Below, piece by piece: positions 1-9,783 of a stretch of DNA of 64,000 nucleotides. Below the pieces are notes generated by a model, which ran no database searches, was not told where the DNA came from, and was given only the letters and a program-made list of their open reading frames with translations. The position numbers were made by a program, and so were the translations under genes. This DNA is from Mucilaginibacter kameinonensis (GTDB lineage: Bacteria > Bacteroidota > Bacteroidia > Sphingobacteriales > Sphingobacteriaceae), in the NCBI RefSeq assembly GCF_003675385.1, contig NZ_RCWZ01000004.1, positions 620,001 to 684,000 of the forward strand, given 5' to 3'. Position 1 is the first letter of the stretch. Every line of letters starts with the position of its first letter.

Positions 1-2133
1 CGGCTAGCCTGGTACCAGGTATTGAAACCGGGGGAGTTAAAAACCGATCTGGACAGCGCAAAAAACTACCTCTCCAACGCCGGTCGGATATTAAAACAAT
101 CTCCATCTCCTGACCGGAACGGGTTCTATTACCTTGTCTTAGCAGGATATCAAAACGAAATCGGACAAAAAAGTGTAGCTGATGCTACGCTGGAAAGAGC
201 GATTTCCTATCTGAAGACGGCAAAAGTGCCTGTGCTTTTAGGCACTTCTTATTCTGAACAGATGAACAGGATTCCGCTTTCGGATACAACCGTTCCTAAA
301 AAGCTGCGACTCATTCAACTGGCAGCCGCGGAATTCAGCAAAACCAATTATAAAAGAAAACTTGGGGATTGTATGCGGTTAATGGCCGATCTGAGAATCT
401 ATCTGAAAGATGATCCTCAGGCTTTAACAGAACTGGACTCCGCCAAACGTTTATATCAGGAAGCGCGGTCAGGAGATTGGCAGCAATTGTATATGCTGTA
501 TTATCAATACTATCGCCGTCAGACCAATTATGAAAAACAACTGGAAAACATTTTAAATGCACTTCGGGCTACCGCCCCCGGAGATCGTTCATTACAGGTA
601 GCGCTCATGAAACATTCAGCTTCCGTAGTCTTTTACCGTTTAAAGGATTATCAGCATAGCTTGAACTACAGCCAAGATGCAATAATGACAGTCCCAATGG
701 GGAGAATCAATGCTGCTCATATTTACGATATGGCATTGTTCAGCATCCGTGCGTTATCAAGACTGGGCCGGCCGAAAGAAGGGCTGCAACTGCTGGACAG
801 ATTAGAAAAGGAATATCCCGACGATAATAATTCGCCGATAGGTACCCGCTTGCTAGCCAGGTTACAGAATTACGATGACCTGAAACAAGATGATCAGGCA
901 CAAAAATATTTCAATACTCTTACACGGATGATCCGGCAGAAGATCATCATGGAAGATATAAACCTGGGGGAATATTATAATGGAATGACCACCTTTTGTA
1001 TCAATTCGCGTCAGTTTAATCAAGGTAATGTTTTACTGAACGATTGGAAAAGGATCTTAACAAGGTTACCAAAGAACGCGGCCATGCATATCTCCTATCT
1101 TAACCGACGAATCAGATTAGATACAGCAAGGAAAGATTTCGAGAACGCAACGCGTCATTTATCCCAACTAAACGCTCTAAAAGATACCGTATACAATAAT
1201 ACGCGGAACAGGCAGGTGCGGGAAATGGAAATGCAGTACCAGGTAGAGCGCAGGGATAATGAAAACAAGCTTCAGCAACAAAAAATTATCAATTTAACGG
1301 ATCAACAAAACCTGGAACGGGCAACCCTTAAGGCTGTCAGTACAACCAGGAACATCGTGGTGATCATTTCCATTTTTATCCTGATCATCGCCGGACTGAT
1401 TTACCGGCAATATGTCTATGGCCGAAAAAGTAATCTCCTTATCGCACGTAAAAACAAATCACTGCAAAGGCTGCTTAATGAAAATGATTTCTTGATGAAG
1501 GAAGTTCACCACCGGGTTAAAAACAACCTGCAGATCGTAATATCCCTTTTAAATTCCCAGTCGGCTTATCTGGAAGAAGGCGCTGCACTCGATGCGATTT
1601 TAAAAAGTAAGGGCAGGGTGGAATCCATTGCGCTGATCCATCAAAAGCTTTATAAATCCGATAGCCAATCCAGCATTTATATGCCGGAATATATTAATGA
1701 ATTAGTAGCCTATTTAAAAGACAGTTTTATAGAAGACCAGAAAGTATGGTTCGAAGTTTCAGTTGATGACCTTCAACTGGATGTGGCAGATACTGTTCCA
1801 ATAGGCTTGATTATCAATGAGAGTGTTACCAATGCGATCAAACATGCCTTCAAATTAAAATCGTCGGATAGCCATCCTGTTATCAAAATAGCCTTGAAAA
1901 AAACCGGAAAAGAATTGGAAATGACTATCCGGGATAATGGCAGCGGCTTTATTCAAAAAACATCCAATGAAAACAGTTCTTTCGGATTGCTGCTCGTCAA
2001 AGGGTTAACTAAGGATCTGGGAGGAAAATTGTCCATTTACAATGATGGAGGTACAGTTGTGCAATTATATTTTTTGCCATCACTTTTGATCAGCAGCGCC
2101 TCACCGACGGAAACTTTAGAAACGCCTGCTTAA
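1..2133 (+). CDS. TPR-containing HisKA_2-type sensor histidine kinase (5' truncated by window)
   Basis: Membrane-bound sensor kinase that would autophosphorylate on His and pass phosphate to a response regulator. The frame is open back to base 1 without a stop, so the gene starts before the window; the TTG at 22 is not a needed start. From N to C: helical TPR-like repeats (about 400 residues), one membrane helix (about nt 1354-1420), a short coiled coil, a HisKA_2 phosphoacceptor block EVHHRVKNNLQIVISLLNSQ (about nt 1501-1560), then a HATPase_c domain with N box NESVTNAIKHAF and G1 box DNGSGF. The large TPR half probably binds protein or peptide signals. It is followed after 40 bp by a UspA protein on the same strand, so the two may be co-transcribed. 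Partner regulator unknown; no receiver gene is adjacent. Family call is sure. Confidence 0.9.
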   Translation, partial: RLAWYQVLKPGELKTDLDSAKNYLSNAGRILKQSPSPDRNGFYYLVLAGYQNEIGQKSVADATLERAISYLKTAKVPVLLGTSYSEQMNRIPLSDTTVPKKLRLIQLAAAEFSKTNYKRKLGDCMRLMADLRIYLKDDPQALTELDSAKRLYQEARSGDWQQLYMLYYQYYRRQTNYEKQLENILNALRATAPGDRSLQVALMKHSASVVFYRLKDYQHSLNYSQDAIMTVPMGRINAAHIYDMALFSIRALSRLGRPKEGLQLLDRLEKEYPDDNNSPIGTRLLARLQNYDDLKQDDQAQKYFNTLTRMIRQKIIMEDINLGEYYNGMTTFCINSRQFNQGNVLLNDWKRILTRLPKNAAMHISYLNRRIRLDTARKDFENATRHLSQLNALKDTVYNNTRNRQVREMEMQYQVERRDNENKLQQQKIINLTDQQNLERATLKAVSTTRNIVVIISIFILIIAGLIYRQYVYGRKSNLLIARKNKSLQRLLNENDFLMKEVHHRVKNNLQIVISLLNSQSAYLEEGAALDAILKSKGRVESIALIHQKLYKSDSQSSIYMPEYINELVAYLKDSFIEDQKVWFEVSVDDLQLDVADTVPIGLIINESVTNAIKHAFKLKSSDSHPVIKIALKKTGKELEMTIRDNGSGFIQKTSNENSSFGLLLVKGLTKDLGGKLSIYNDGGTVVQLYFLPSLLISSASPTETLETPA

Positions 2134-2173
2134 GAGATATAACCTTGAATTAACGATTATTTCCATATAAACA

Positions 2174-3055
2174 ATGATCATCAAATCAACTCCTATGAAA
2201 AAAATATTGATCCCTATAGATTTCACCCCCTCAGCTGTCAACGCAGCAAAATACGCGGCCGCACTTACGAACGATTCCGATGCCCGGGAAATTGTATTAA
2301 TGGCAAACGCGCATGTTTCTCAGTTCGAACAGTTTTTTCCTTCCCCTGATTTTTTACCTGCACAACCAGACAGCCAGGAAGAACGCGAGGACTGGCTGAT
2401 GAATGAATTTGAACAAATCCGGCCGGATTTGAAAAAGGCGTTAAAAGATGGAGTTGAGCTGTATTTTAAAATCTCCCGTTTGCCGCTTCTTTCATCTCTG
2501 CAGGAACTGGTAGAGCATGAATCTCCTGATCTGATCGTTATGGGCAGCAATTTTAATGATGAAACAGCAGCATACATTGGAGACCACCTGATCAAAATCG
2601 CCAAAGCCAGTACAATTCCGGTGCTGATCATCCCTAAAAAAGCATCCTATGAAGGAATTCGTGAGGTATTGGTACCCTATAATTCAAATAATGCCAATCG
2701 GCTGGAATTAGTAACGAAAGCTGATGTTTTTATCAACAAACCGCAATTGATCTTTTTAAAACTAAAAGGAGAGCAGGATGATTTAGTAGAGTTGAAGGGC
2801 GGCCTGGATACAGGTCAAAAAAATAACGCCGCTTTTAAAGATTATCATGATATACGGAACCTGAACTCAGATCAGGAACCTTTAGAAGGGATCAGGAGTT
2901 TTATATCAGACCACCCAAGTCAATTAATTATTGCAATCCCCGGGGAACACGGTTTCTTTTACCATGTTACACACCACAGCGTTACTGCGGAAATAACGGA
3001 AAACTCAAATATACCTGTACTGATTTTGAACGCAAATACTGGATTTGGCGGGTAA
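2174..3055 (+). CDS. Tandem universal stress protein (UspA family)
   Basis: Cytoplasmic stress protein of 293 residues made of two UspA domains. The first opens with KKILIPIDFTPSAVNAAKYA and ends in the usual region LIVMGSNFNDE...GDHLIKIAKASTIPVLIIP; the second (about residues 165-290) is more diverged and ends SNIPVLILN. Tandem Usp proteins of this size are common in Bacteroidota and usually respond to stress or starvation; ligand is not predictable. The ATP-loop GxxGx9GS is only partly kept (MGSN...GDHLIKIAKAS). An in-frame ATG at 2195 (MKKILIP) fits the family start better than 2174. It lies 40 bp after the kinase gene upstream on the same strand. Confidence 0.88.
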   Translation: MIIKSTPMKKILIPIDFTPSAVNAAKYAAALTNDSDAREIVLMANAHVSQFEQFFPSPDFLPAQPDSQEEREDWLMNEFEQIRPDLKKALKDGVELYFKISRLPLLSSLQELVEHESPDLIVMGSNFNDETAAYIGDHLIKIAKASTIPVLIIPKKASYEGIREVLVPYNSNNANRLELVTKADVFINKPQLIFLKLKGEQDDLVELKGGLDTGQKNNAAFKDYHDIRNLNSDQEPLEGIRSFISDHPSQLIIAIPGEHGFFYHVTHHSVTAEITENSNIPVLILNANTGFGG

Positions 3056-3559
3056 GCGGCCAGCCGTAAAGGTTGTCCTGCCGCCCGTCTATTTCCCCAG
3101 CTGCGAGTAGCCTCATTAACGTATCGAGGTATTATTTCCAATTACCTGCGATCGCACGAAAGAAATGACTAATTTGTCCAAGTAAGAGAGGGAAACTTAA
3201 ATAATAAAATATCGGGATGATCTAAAAAACCGGGAAAGGAAAAAAATCTCGGACAAACCGCACTCATTCTCCCAATAGAAATAGGCCGGGAACTTCGGGC
3301 AATAATACTGTTAAGTAACCATAAACCGGTTAAAAACGCTAGTGGAGCAAATTTTATTCCGGTGAAAGGTTTTTCGGTGGCTGTGATTGATGAACTGGAA
3401 AGACCTGCATATTTACAAAAGTTTTACTGCAGGCTGTTAACCTTTTATCTGTAGGCGATGATCACAGTAAAAAGAAATAACCATTGCAGGCCAGGCCATA
3501 ATTAATTGTAACTGTAATAAAGCCTGACCGGCAAATTGATTTTATCCCGGCACGGCTTG
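3056..3559. other. Intergenic stretch with a decayed reading frame
   Basis: About 500 bp between two convergent genes. An uninterrupted frame on the + strand at 3221-3454 (77 codons, no ATG) encodes a protein-like segment with ALILPIEIGRELRAIILLSN, which resembles the beta-strand pattern of a GAF- or PAS-like sensor domain, then stops. Nothing else coding is seen. I take it as the debris of a lost sensor gene; the family is not identified. Confidence 0.35.
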
Positions 3560-3994
3560 TTAAATACCCTTCTCGTTTTCCTTTTGTTCGGTCCTCCAGG
3601 CTTCAAAGTGAATTCCAGGGGTTAACCAGTAGAGCAAGACCACCCTGGAATACCGGAAATTAAATGGTGCTAAAATAATGCAATTCGCAATTAACAAACC
3701 TGAATAAATCCAGGGACTACGGGAGTCCGTTAACACGTAAACGGCCACTACCAATGTAACCATTTCAGCAATATTCAGTGCGTAGCTGGCAAACATCGCG
3801 ACATAATAATAACCGGGTTCAATTTCGAAATGAAAACCGCAATGCGGGCACTCCGGATTCATCTTCTGGCCGCCGAAATTATAGATAGGCGTGCTAAACA
3901 TCTTCCCGATCCGGCATTTGGGGCATTTCGCACTAACAGCAGACAAAAACTCCAATGGAGCTTTAAATTTTGTTTTTAGATCAGTGTTTTCCAT
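3560..3994 (-). CDS. DUF983 family membrane protein
   Basis: Small integral membrane protein (144 residues from the ATG at 3994; an in-frame ATG at 4042 would add 16 residues). It has two CxxC-type pairs, AKCPKCRIGKMF and PECPHCGFHFEIEPG, that probably hold a metal, then two hydrophobic helices (YYYVAMFASYALNIAEMVTL and a second near PWIYSGLLIANCIILAPF). This is the DUF983 pattern; function is unknown. The gene is single and lies between convergent and divergent neighbours. A sigma54-like promoter with paired upstream dyads lies at 4091-4202, giving a predicted leader of about 85 nt to the 3994 start. It is therefore a predicted member of the shared regulon of this window. Confidence 0.85.
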   Translation of the reverse strand: MENTDLKTKFKAPLEFLSAVSAKCPKCRIGKMFSTPIYNFGGQKMNPECPHCGFHFEIEPGYYYVAMFASYALNIAEMVTLVVAVYVLTDSRSPWIYSGLLIANCIILAPFNFRYSRVVLLYWLTPGIHFEAWRTEQKENEKGI

Positions 3995-4090
3995 ATCGTC
4001 GATTCTAATTTTTATTGATCCGATCGTGAGTTTACAGACCATCGTATAAACCCTGATCGAATGTTGAGATTTAATTAACGCTTATCGTAA

Positions 4091-4202
4091 GCGAATTCAA
4101 TGCCTCTTTTAAAACAATTGATGTGCAACACATTACAGAATAGTCTATTTTATTCTTCGACGATATATAGTTAATCGTCTTTGGCTTCAGCGAATTATGT
4201 TC
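4091..4202 (-). promoter_or_regulatory. Regulon element 1: paired dyads and sigma54-like promoter for DUF983 gene
   Basis: On the minus strand: upstream box GAACATAATTCGCT (4202-4189), core dyad AACTATATATCGTC (4172-4159), and GGCATTGAATTCGC (4104-4091), a GG-N10-GC element like a sigma54 -24/-12 promoter. The two boxes are 30 bp apart centre to centre, and core centre to GG is 61.5 bp. Same geometry as 13 other sites in the window. Confidence 0.7.
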
Positions 4203-4309
4203 AACCATCGCTTTTTTTAAAATGTCAATATCCTTTGTAAATCCAATTGCCGGCCTGAAATGTTGCCTAAACGCAATTGATTTAGTAAATTCGTTTTGAG
4301 AAAGTTAAC

Positions 4310-4897
4310 ATGCCTGGTCTGAATGTTTTTTCTGATGATGAACTGGTCACCCTGCTGAGAAAGGGTGACAGGGAAGCATTCGCGGAAATTTACAATCGTT
4401 ATTTTGGATTATTATTCATTTTTGCCAGTCGTAAGCTGAAGGAAGAAGATGCTGCAAAGGATATCCTTCAGGAGTTATTCAGCATTTTATGGGAAAAACG
4501 TCAAACCCTTAATTTATCGGGTACCTTGCCCTCATATCTTTATACTGCTGTCAGAAACCGCATCATTGATCGTATTGGAAGAAATAACATCGAGCAGCGA
4601 TATATACAATCCTTACAATCTTACATTGACAAGGGATATTTTACTACCGACCACAGAATCAGGGAAAAACAATTATCAAAACTCATCGAGGAGGCGATTG
4701 ACTCGCTCCCGGCCAAGATGCGACAGATATTCCTGTTGAGCAGACGGGAGCACCTCAGCCACAAGGAAATAGCAGAAATGCTGGATATCAGCGAACAAAC
4801 CGTCAGATCACACGTAAAGCATGCTTTACGGATTTTAAGGCTGAGACTCGGACTATTCGGATATGCTGTTATGATTGTTAAGGTATTTTTAAAATAA
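4310..4897 (+). CDS. ECF-family RNA polymerase sigma factor (FecI-like)
   Basis: Sigma factor of 195 residues that would direct RNA polymerase to the following SusC/SusD genes. Region 2 runs from about residue 10 to 80 (FAEIYNRYFGLLFIFASRKL, DILQELFSILWEKR) and region 4 from about 125 to 180, with the helix-turn-helix HLSHKEIAEMLDISEQTVRSHVKHAL. This is the Bacteroidota sigma-70 family type that is paired with FecR anti-sigma factors and TonB-dependent receptors. FecR follows 74 bp downstream, then SusC. By analogy with FecIRA it is held inactive until the receptor signals substrate. The ATG at 4310 gives the usual start MPGLNVFSDDEL. Confidence 0.92.
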   Translation: MPGLNVFSDDELVTLLRKGDREAFAEIYNRYFGLLFIFASRKLKEEDAAKDILQELFSILWEKRQTLNLSGTLPSYLYTAVRNRIIDRIGRNNIEQRYIQSLQSYIDKGYFTTDHRIREKQLSKLIEEAIDSLPAKMRQIFLLSRREHLSHKEIAEMLDISEQTVRSHVKHALRILRLRLGLFGYAVMIVKVFLK

Positions 4898-4971
4898 TTT
4901 AAAATTAATTTTACCCCCTGCCCTTCAGCAAATCGTTATGTCATTATAAGCCCAATGGGCACTGATCAGTA

Positions 4972-6075
4972 ATGGCAAAGCATAACGCAAACGAATTATT
5001 TGAAAAATACAATGCCGGTAACGCCAGCGACGAAGAACGCGCTATCGTTGAGTCCTGGTTTTTGTTACTGCCAGATGAAAGGCCGGTACCCGATCAGGAA
5101 GAAATTTCGGGTGCCGGGAAAGAGGTTTGGGCACAATTGAATGCTGGCCATCAAGTAACAAAGCAGTTATGGTCAAGGCTTGCGGCGGCGGCATCTATCA
5201 TCATATGTATGTCGCTGGGCAGCTACTTTTATTTCAGGGACCAGGCTCCGGATAGAGTGGCAAGTCATCTCCAGCATGACATCCATCCCGGTCGTAATGA
5301 GGCTACTTTGACCTTATCGAATGGTCAAAAAATCAAACTGACCCGTAAGCTTATCGGAAACTTAATGCAGTCGGCTAACGCCATTGTAACTGTAAAAAAC
5401 AACAACATCTATTATCAAAGCGGAAATAAAACATCCGCTCCGGGCTTTAATATCCTAAGCACCGCCAAAGGGGAAAAGTCCCCCTTTCCTTTGGTATTGC
5501 CAGATGGTACAAAAGTTTGGCTAAACGCACTTTCGTCGATTCGTTTTCCAACTGACTTTAATGGCAGAACCAGAGAGGTAATGGTTACCGGTGAAGCTTA
5601 TTTTGAAGTTGTACACGATAAAAACAAACCGTTTAAGGTAATGGTAAAGAATGAGGTCATTGAAGACATAGGAACACATTTCAACATCAATGCCTACGAT
5701 AATGAACCCGTATTAAAGACAACTTTATTGGAAGGCCGGGTAAAGGTATCCCGGTCCGGCCAGACACTTTATCTGAATCCCGGCGAATCCGCTAAAGGCA
5801 GTGCGAACGATTTGGCTATCGTTAAAGCGGATGTTCAAACTGTGACGGCATGGAAGGATGGTTATTTTAACTTTCATGACGCTGATATTCCCTCTGTAAT
5901 GCGTCAGATTGCCCGTTGGTATGATGTGGACATACAATACGAGGGCAACATCCCTTCAAGAAGTTTTAACGGAGAACTTGAGCAAAACCTGACATTGGAA
6001 CAGGTACTGAAGTTATTAAGCTATACGAGCGTTCATTTCCGGATTGAGGGAAAGAAAATTATTGTGACATCATAA
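4972..6075 (+). CDS. FecR-type anti-sigma factor
   Basis: Inner-membrane anti-sigma factor of 367 residues. The N-terminal 65 residues are a cytoplasmic sigma-binding domain (NELFEKYNAGNASDEERAI), followed by one membrane helix (about 66-88, LWSRLAAAASIIICMSLGSY). The periplasmic FecR domain spans about 100-270 (LPDGTKVWLNALSSIRFP and MVTGEAYFEV are typical), and the C-terminal domain (about 290-367, DIPSVMRQIARWYDVDIQYE) is DUF4974, which should contact the STN domain of the receptor. It stands between its sigma factor and the SusC receptor that carries an STN domain, so the full signal relay from outer membrane to sigma factor is present in order. Confidence 0.93.
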   Translation: MAKHNANELFEKYNAGNASDEERAIVESWFLLLPDERPVPDQEEISGAGKEVWAQLNAGHQVTKQLWSRLAAAASIIICMSLGSYFYFRDQAPDRVASHLQHDIHPGRNEATLTLSNGQKIKLTRKLIGNLMQSANAIVTVKNNNIYYQSGNKTSAPGFNILSTAKGEKSPFPLVLPDGTKVWLNALSSIRFPTDFNGRTREVMVTGEAYFEVVHDKNKPFKVMVKNEVIEDIGTHFNINAYDNEPVLKTTLLEGRVKVSRSGQTLYLNPGESAKGSANDLAIVKADVQTVTAWKDGYFNFHDADIPSVMRQIARWYDVDIQYEGNIPSRSFNGELEQNLTLEQVLKLLSYTSVHFRIEGKKIIVTS

Positions 6076-6122
6076 CACCGAAGAAATCGATTTAATTAAT
6101 TCTATATGAACAACTAAAACTA

Positions 6123-6239
6123 ATGCTATGCAAAAAAGAAATACTTAACCCACATGATCAGGGTAGCTAAAAAAAAACCGGGCAGTGAGTCGAAGCACAG
6201 CCCGGCGATAGTTTGAGCAAACCTTTCCGCCTGGGCGGA
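6123..6239 (+). promoter_or_regulatory. Leader with possible short peptide and two hairpins before susC-like gene
   Basis: Between FecR and SusC lies a 217-bp leader. It holds a possible 15-codon ORF (6123-6170, MLCKKEILNPHDQGS) followed by a hairpin with arms CCGGGC (6178-6183) and GCCCGG (6200-6205), then a second one with TCCGCC (6226-6231) and GGCGGA (6234-6239). This may be an attenuation or post-transcriptional control region. The peptide is too short to be sure about. Confidence 0.35.
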
Positions 6240-6292
6240 TAAAACAATCTTGACAAATTGACCTAATTTTAAACTCAAACCAAACAAAGGTA

Positions 6293-9200
6293 ATGAATTT
6301 TACTGCTTTATTTAAGGCACAGCACCATGCTTTGCCGCAATCGGAACGAATTCCGATCGCTCCTAATAGAAGTCCCCTCAGATATCCGGTAAAGATTAAT
6401 GCTATCCTCATGAGAATTAAATTATCTGCTATTGTCCTGGTAATTGCTATGGTTCATGCAAGCGCATCAAGTTTAGCACAGAGGGTGACACTTAATGTTA
6501 AAAACGCTCCCATTGAAGATGTGCTGAATGATATCAAAAAGCAAACCGGTTATGTTTTTTTCTATGACCACAATGACCTGAAAGACAAAAAAGTCACTGT
6601 TCAAATTAAAGTCGCAACGATTAAAGATGCGTTGAATGCCTGTTTTCAAAACAACGATTTAACTTATACTATTGAAAATAAAACCATAGTTATCAGGAAA
6701 ACATCCGTATCTCCAACCGGAAAGAACCCATCTGCTAATCATATCCCTACAAGTTTTTCAGGAACCATAACCGACAGTTTGAACAATCCGGTAGTCGGTG
6801 CGAACATTATGCTGAAAGGAACCGGATTCGGAACCCAGACAGATGGCAAAGGGGACTTTCATTTTAACGATATTCCACAGGGGGAATACACGCTGGTTAT
6901 TACGCACGTAGGTTATCAGCGCGAGGAGTACCCAATTGATTGTGAAGGAAAGACATTTACCATGCGACTTTTTTTACATCAGGGCTTATCCCAGTTAGAC
7001 CAGGTCCAGGTTATTGCTTACGGTTCTGCTACCAAACGTTTCAGTGTGGGGTCGGTTGCTACAGTCTCCAGCATCGACATTGAACGGCAGCCGGTTACCA
7101 ATCCTTTGTTAGCTTTACAGGGACAGGTCGCCGGGCTTAACGTAACGGCAACAAGCGGTGTACCCGGGTCTCAGGTCCTGGTCCAGATCAGGGGGCAAAA
7201 CACCCTGACGCTAAGTGCAAATGGTGCGCGGCCATACGACCAGCCATTATTTATTATAGATGGCGTTCCCTTTGCCTCTCAAAATAACAATGTGAGTCAG
7301 TTCAGCTCGCTGGCAACTGCCCAATCGTTTCAGGGGGGCATTAGTCAAAGCGGAGGATTTAGTCCTTTTAATAATATTGATCCTTCGGATATAGAAAGTA
7401 TCAGTATTCTGAAAGATGCCGATGCAACTTCCATCTACGGAACCCAGGGATCAAACGGAGTAATCCTGATCACAACAAAAAAAGGGAAAGTAGGGCCCAC
7501 CGCGTTTGATCTTAATGTAAAGACAGGATTCAATTCTTATGCACGACCAGTCCAATTGCTGAATACCCAGCAATATTTACAATTGCGGAAAGATGCTTAC
7601 GCATCTGATGGCATCACCCCCAGCAATGACCCAAATGATTACGATGGCTATGCACCTGACCTGACGATCTTCGATCAGAACAAATTCACCGACTGGAAGA
7701 AGGTAATTTTAGGCCGCAACACCAATATGACCGATGTACACGGAAGTCTGTCAGGTGGATCTCCAAGTAATACGTTCATCATTTCCGGAGGATACGGCAG
7801 ATCCGATTATAACTATCCGGGTAATTTTGCAGATCAGCGGTTTACCATACATAGCAATCTTCATCATATTTCCGATGATAAACGTTTTACCATTGATCTG
7901 ACTAATGACTACGGGTATGATCAAAATAACTCCGCCGGGTATGGGGGAGCACAGGATATCCTGTTGGCACCTAACCTACCTGACCTGCTCGGGCCAAATG
8001 GCCGGTTATTGTGGAACTACAAAGGTGTTGACCTGAGCAGTTATCAGTTTTACAGCTCGTTACAGCAGACAACCAACCTCCAAAACTATAATTACAACGC
8101 CAACCTGAGTATTTCCTATAAAATACTCAGCGGCCTGAATTTCAGCGTCAACTTGGGTTATAACCGGAACAACACGACGGAACACCAGGTTAATCCTGCG
8201 TCTGCTCAAAACCCCGCTTATGCTTACGCAACTGCAAAGTTTGGTGACAATACCTTTCAGACCCTGAATATCGAACCACAACTGAACTACAATAAGACCG
8301 TCGGAAAGCATAATTTTTCAGCCCTTGTTGGTGCTACCTATAAGAAAAACACCAACACCGCCACCCAACAGGAAGGAGACGGATACGCCAACGATCACCT
8401 GCTCGGCTCCATTAATGGTGCACCTACGATTTATAACAATGATACTTATAATATTTATCGCTACAACGCAGGTTTTGCTAGGATCAAAGATATTTATAAC
8501 AACGAATTTATTATCGAACTGACCGGCAGACGCGACGGTTCAAGTAACTTCGGCCCCGGCCTTCAGTTCGGTAATTTCGGATCAATCGGTGCCGGCTGGA
8601 TTTTTACGGAGGAGAATTTCCTTAAAAACAAATTTCCGTTTCTCAGTTACGGCAAGCTATCCGGTAATTATGGTACTTCCGGGTCGGACGGAGTGGCGGC
8701 CTACCAGTTCCAAACTTTATACAGAAGCCTGACTGGTTACCCGGCATTTCAGGGCATTCAGCCGAGCGTGCCTTTAAACCTATATAATCCTGACTACAGC
8801 TGGGCATTGAAAAAGTCCCTTAACATCGCATTAGACTTCGGGATGTTCAACAATCGATTGCTCCTGAATGCAACTTATTACAGGAATCGGGAGGGTAACC
8901 AATTAGTTGATTATCCGTTACCCATACAATCCGGCATGTCTTCGGTATTAGAAAATTTAGACGCGGTGATCCAGAACAAAGGATATGAATTCTCTCTTTC
9001 CTCGACCAATATCCAGTCTAAAAATTTCACGTGGTCAACGAATCTAAATTTTTCCTTCAACCGGAATAAACTACTCTCCTTTCCAAACCTCGAATCTTCA
9101 TCCTACGCTTATACCTATGCAGTGGGGCAGCCTACATCGATTATTTACGGCTATCGTTACAAGGATGTGAACCCTCAAACAGGCTTATTTGAATTTTATA

Positions 9201-9778
9201 CTAAAGACGGTGGCGTGACATCCAATCCAACCTCTGGACAGGCCTCAACCGGGGGCGACCAGGTACCCATAGCGAACCGTGAAGTAAATTATTCGGGCGG
9301 AATCGGTAACAACTTCCGGTATAAACAATTCAATCTCTTTATCTTTTGCCAGTTTTCAAGCCAGGATGCTCCGACTTATCTTGCTACCTTATACGGCTAT
9401 CCACCCGGAACAATGTTAATGAACGAGCCGCAAGCCATTCTCAATAATTATTGGAAAGCGCCAGGCGATATCAAACAATTGCAGCGATTGTCCAGCAGCT
9501 ACAATTCGGCATACGTAACTTCGGCACAGGACTTCGCACAATCAAGCGGTGTTCACGCAAATGATACTTACCTGCGTATTAAAAACATCTCGCTTTCCTA
9601 TACCTTACCGGATGCATTGCTCAAAAAAGTGCATATCAAGGGGGGGAGTATCTATGCCAACGCTCAGAACGTTCTGACTTTTACCAATTATAAAGTTGGC
9701 GACCCGGAGCAATTCAGTTCTTATGCATCCTACCCTATTCAGCGTGTCCTTGCATTTGGTTTAAACCTTAAGTTCTAA
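6293..9778 (+). CDS. SusC/RagA-family TonB-dependent outer-membrane transporter with STN domain
   Basis: TonB-dependent importer of 1161 residues. After a long N-terminus there is a signal peptide (from about residue 40, MRIKLSAIVLVIAMVHASASS), then an STN signalling domain (about 65-135, NAPIEDVLNDIKKQTGYVFF), a carboxypeptidase-regulatory-like domain (about 155-235, FSGTITDSLNNPVVGANIML), the plug (about 245-370, ending DATSIYGTQGSNGVILITTK, the SusC signature) and a 22-strand-type barrel ending VLAFGLNLKF. The STN domain matches the FecR partner upstream. SusD follows after 5 bp. Start is 6293 or the ATG at 6410 directly before the signal peptide. The substrate is not readable; the neighbouring protease and thioredoxins hint at peptides. 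Confidence 0.95.
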   Translation: MNFTALFKAQHHALPQSERIPIAPNRSPLRYPVKINAILMRIKLSAIVLVIAMVHASASSLAQRVTLNVKNAPIEDVLNDIKKQTGYVFFYDHNDLKDKKVTVQIKVATIKDALNACFQNNDLTYTIENKTIVIRKTSVSPTGKNPSANHIPTSFSGTITDSLNNPVVGANIMLKGTGFGTQTDGKGDFHFNDIPQGEYTLVITHVGYQREEYPIDCEGKTFTMRLFLHQGLSQLDQVQVIAYGSATKRFSVGSVATVSSIDIERQPVTNPLLALQGQVAGLNVTATSGVPGSQVLVQIRGQNTLTLSANGARPYDQPLFIIDGVPFASQNNNVSQFSSLATAQSFQGGISQSGGFSPFNNIDPSDIESISILKDADATSIYGTQGSNGVILITTKKGKVGPTAFDLNVKTGFNSYARPVQLLNTQQYLQLRKDAYASDGITPSNDPNDYDGYAPDLTIFDQNKFTDWKKVILGRNTNMTDVHGSLSGGSPSNTFIISGGYGRSDYNYPGNFADQRFTIHSNLHHISDDKRFTIDLTNDYGYDQNNSAGYGGAQDILLAPNLPDLLGPNGRLLWNYKGVDLSSYQFYSSLQQTTNLQNYNYNANLSISYKILSGLNFSVNLGYNRNNTTEHQVNPASAQNPAYAYATAKFGDNTFQTLNIEPQLNYNKTVGKHNFSALVGATYKKNTNTATQQEGDGYANDHLLGSINGAPTIYNNDTYNIYRYNAGFARIKDIYNNEFIIELTGRRDGSSNFGPGLQFGNFGSIGAGWIFTEENFLKNKFPFLSYGKLSGNYGTSGSDGVAAYQFQTLYRSLTGYPAFQGIQPSVPLNLYNPDYSWALKKSLNIALDFGMFNNRLLLNATYYRNREGNQLVDYPLPIQSGMSSVLENLDAVIQNKGYEFSLSSTNIQSKNFTWSTNLNFSFNRNKLLSFPNLESSSYAYTYAVGQPTSIIYGYRYKDVNPQTGLFEFYTKDGGVTSNPTSGQASTGGDQVPIANREVNYSGGIGNNFRYKQFNLFIFCQFSSQDAPTYLATLYGYPPGTMLMNEPQAILNNYWKAPGDIKQLQRLSSSYNSAYVTSAQDFAQSSGVHANDTYLRIKNISLSYTLPDALLKKVHIKGGSIYANAQNVLTFTNYKVGDPEQFSSYASYPIQRVLAFGLNLKF

Positions 9779-9783
9779 GAATT

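Noticed and set aside
4449..4739. 96-codon frame overlapping the ECF sigma gene
   Set aside because: It is a shadow in another frame of a gene with clear sigma region 2 and 4 motifs.
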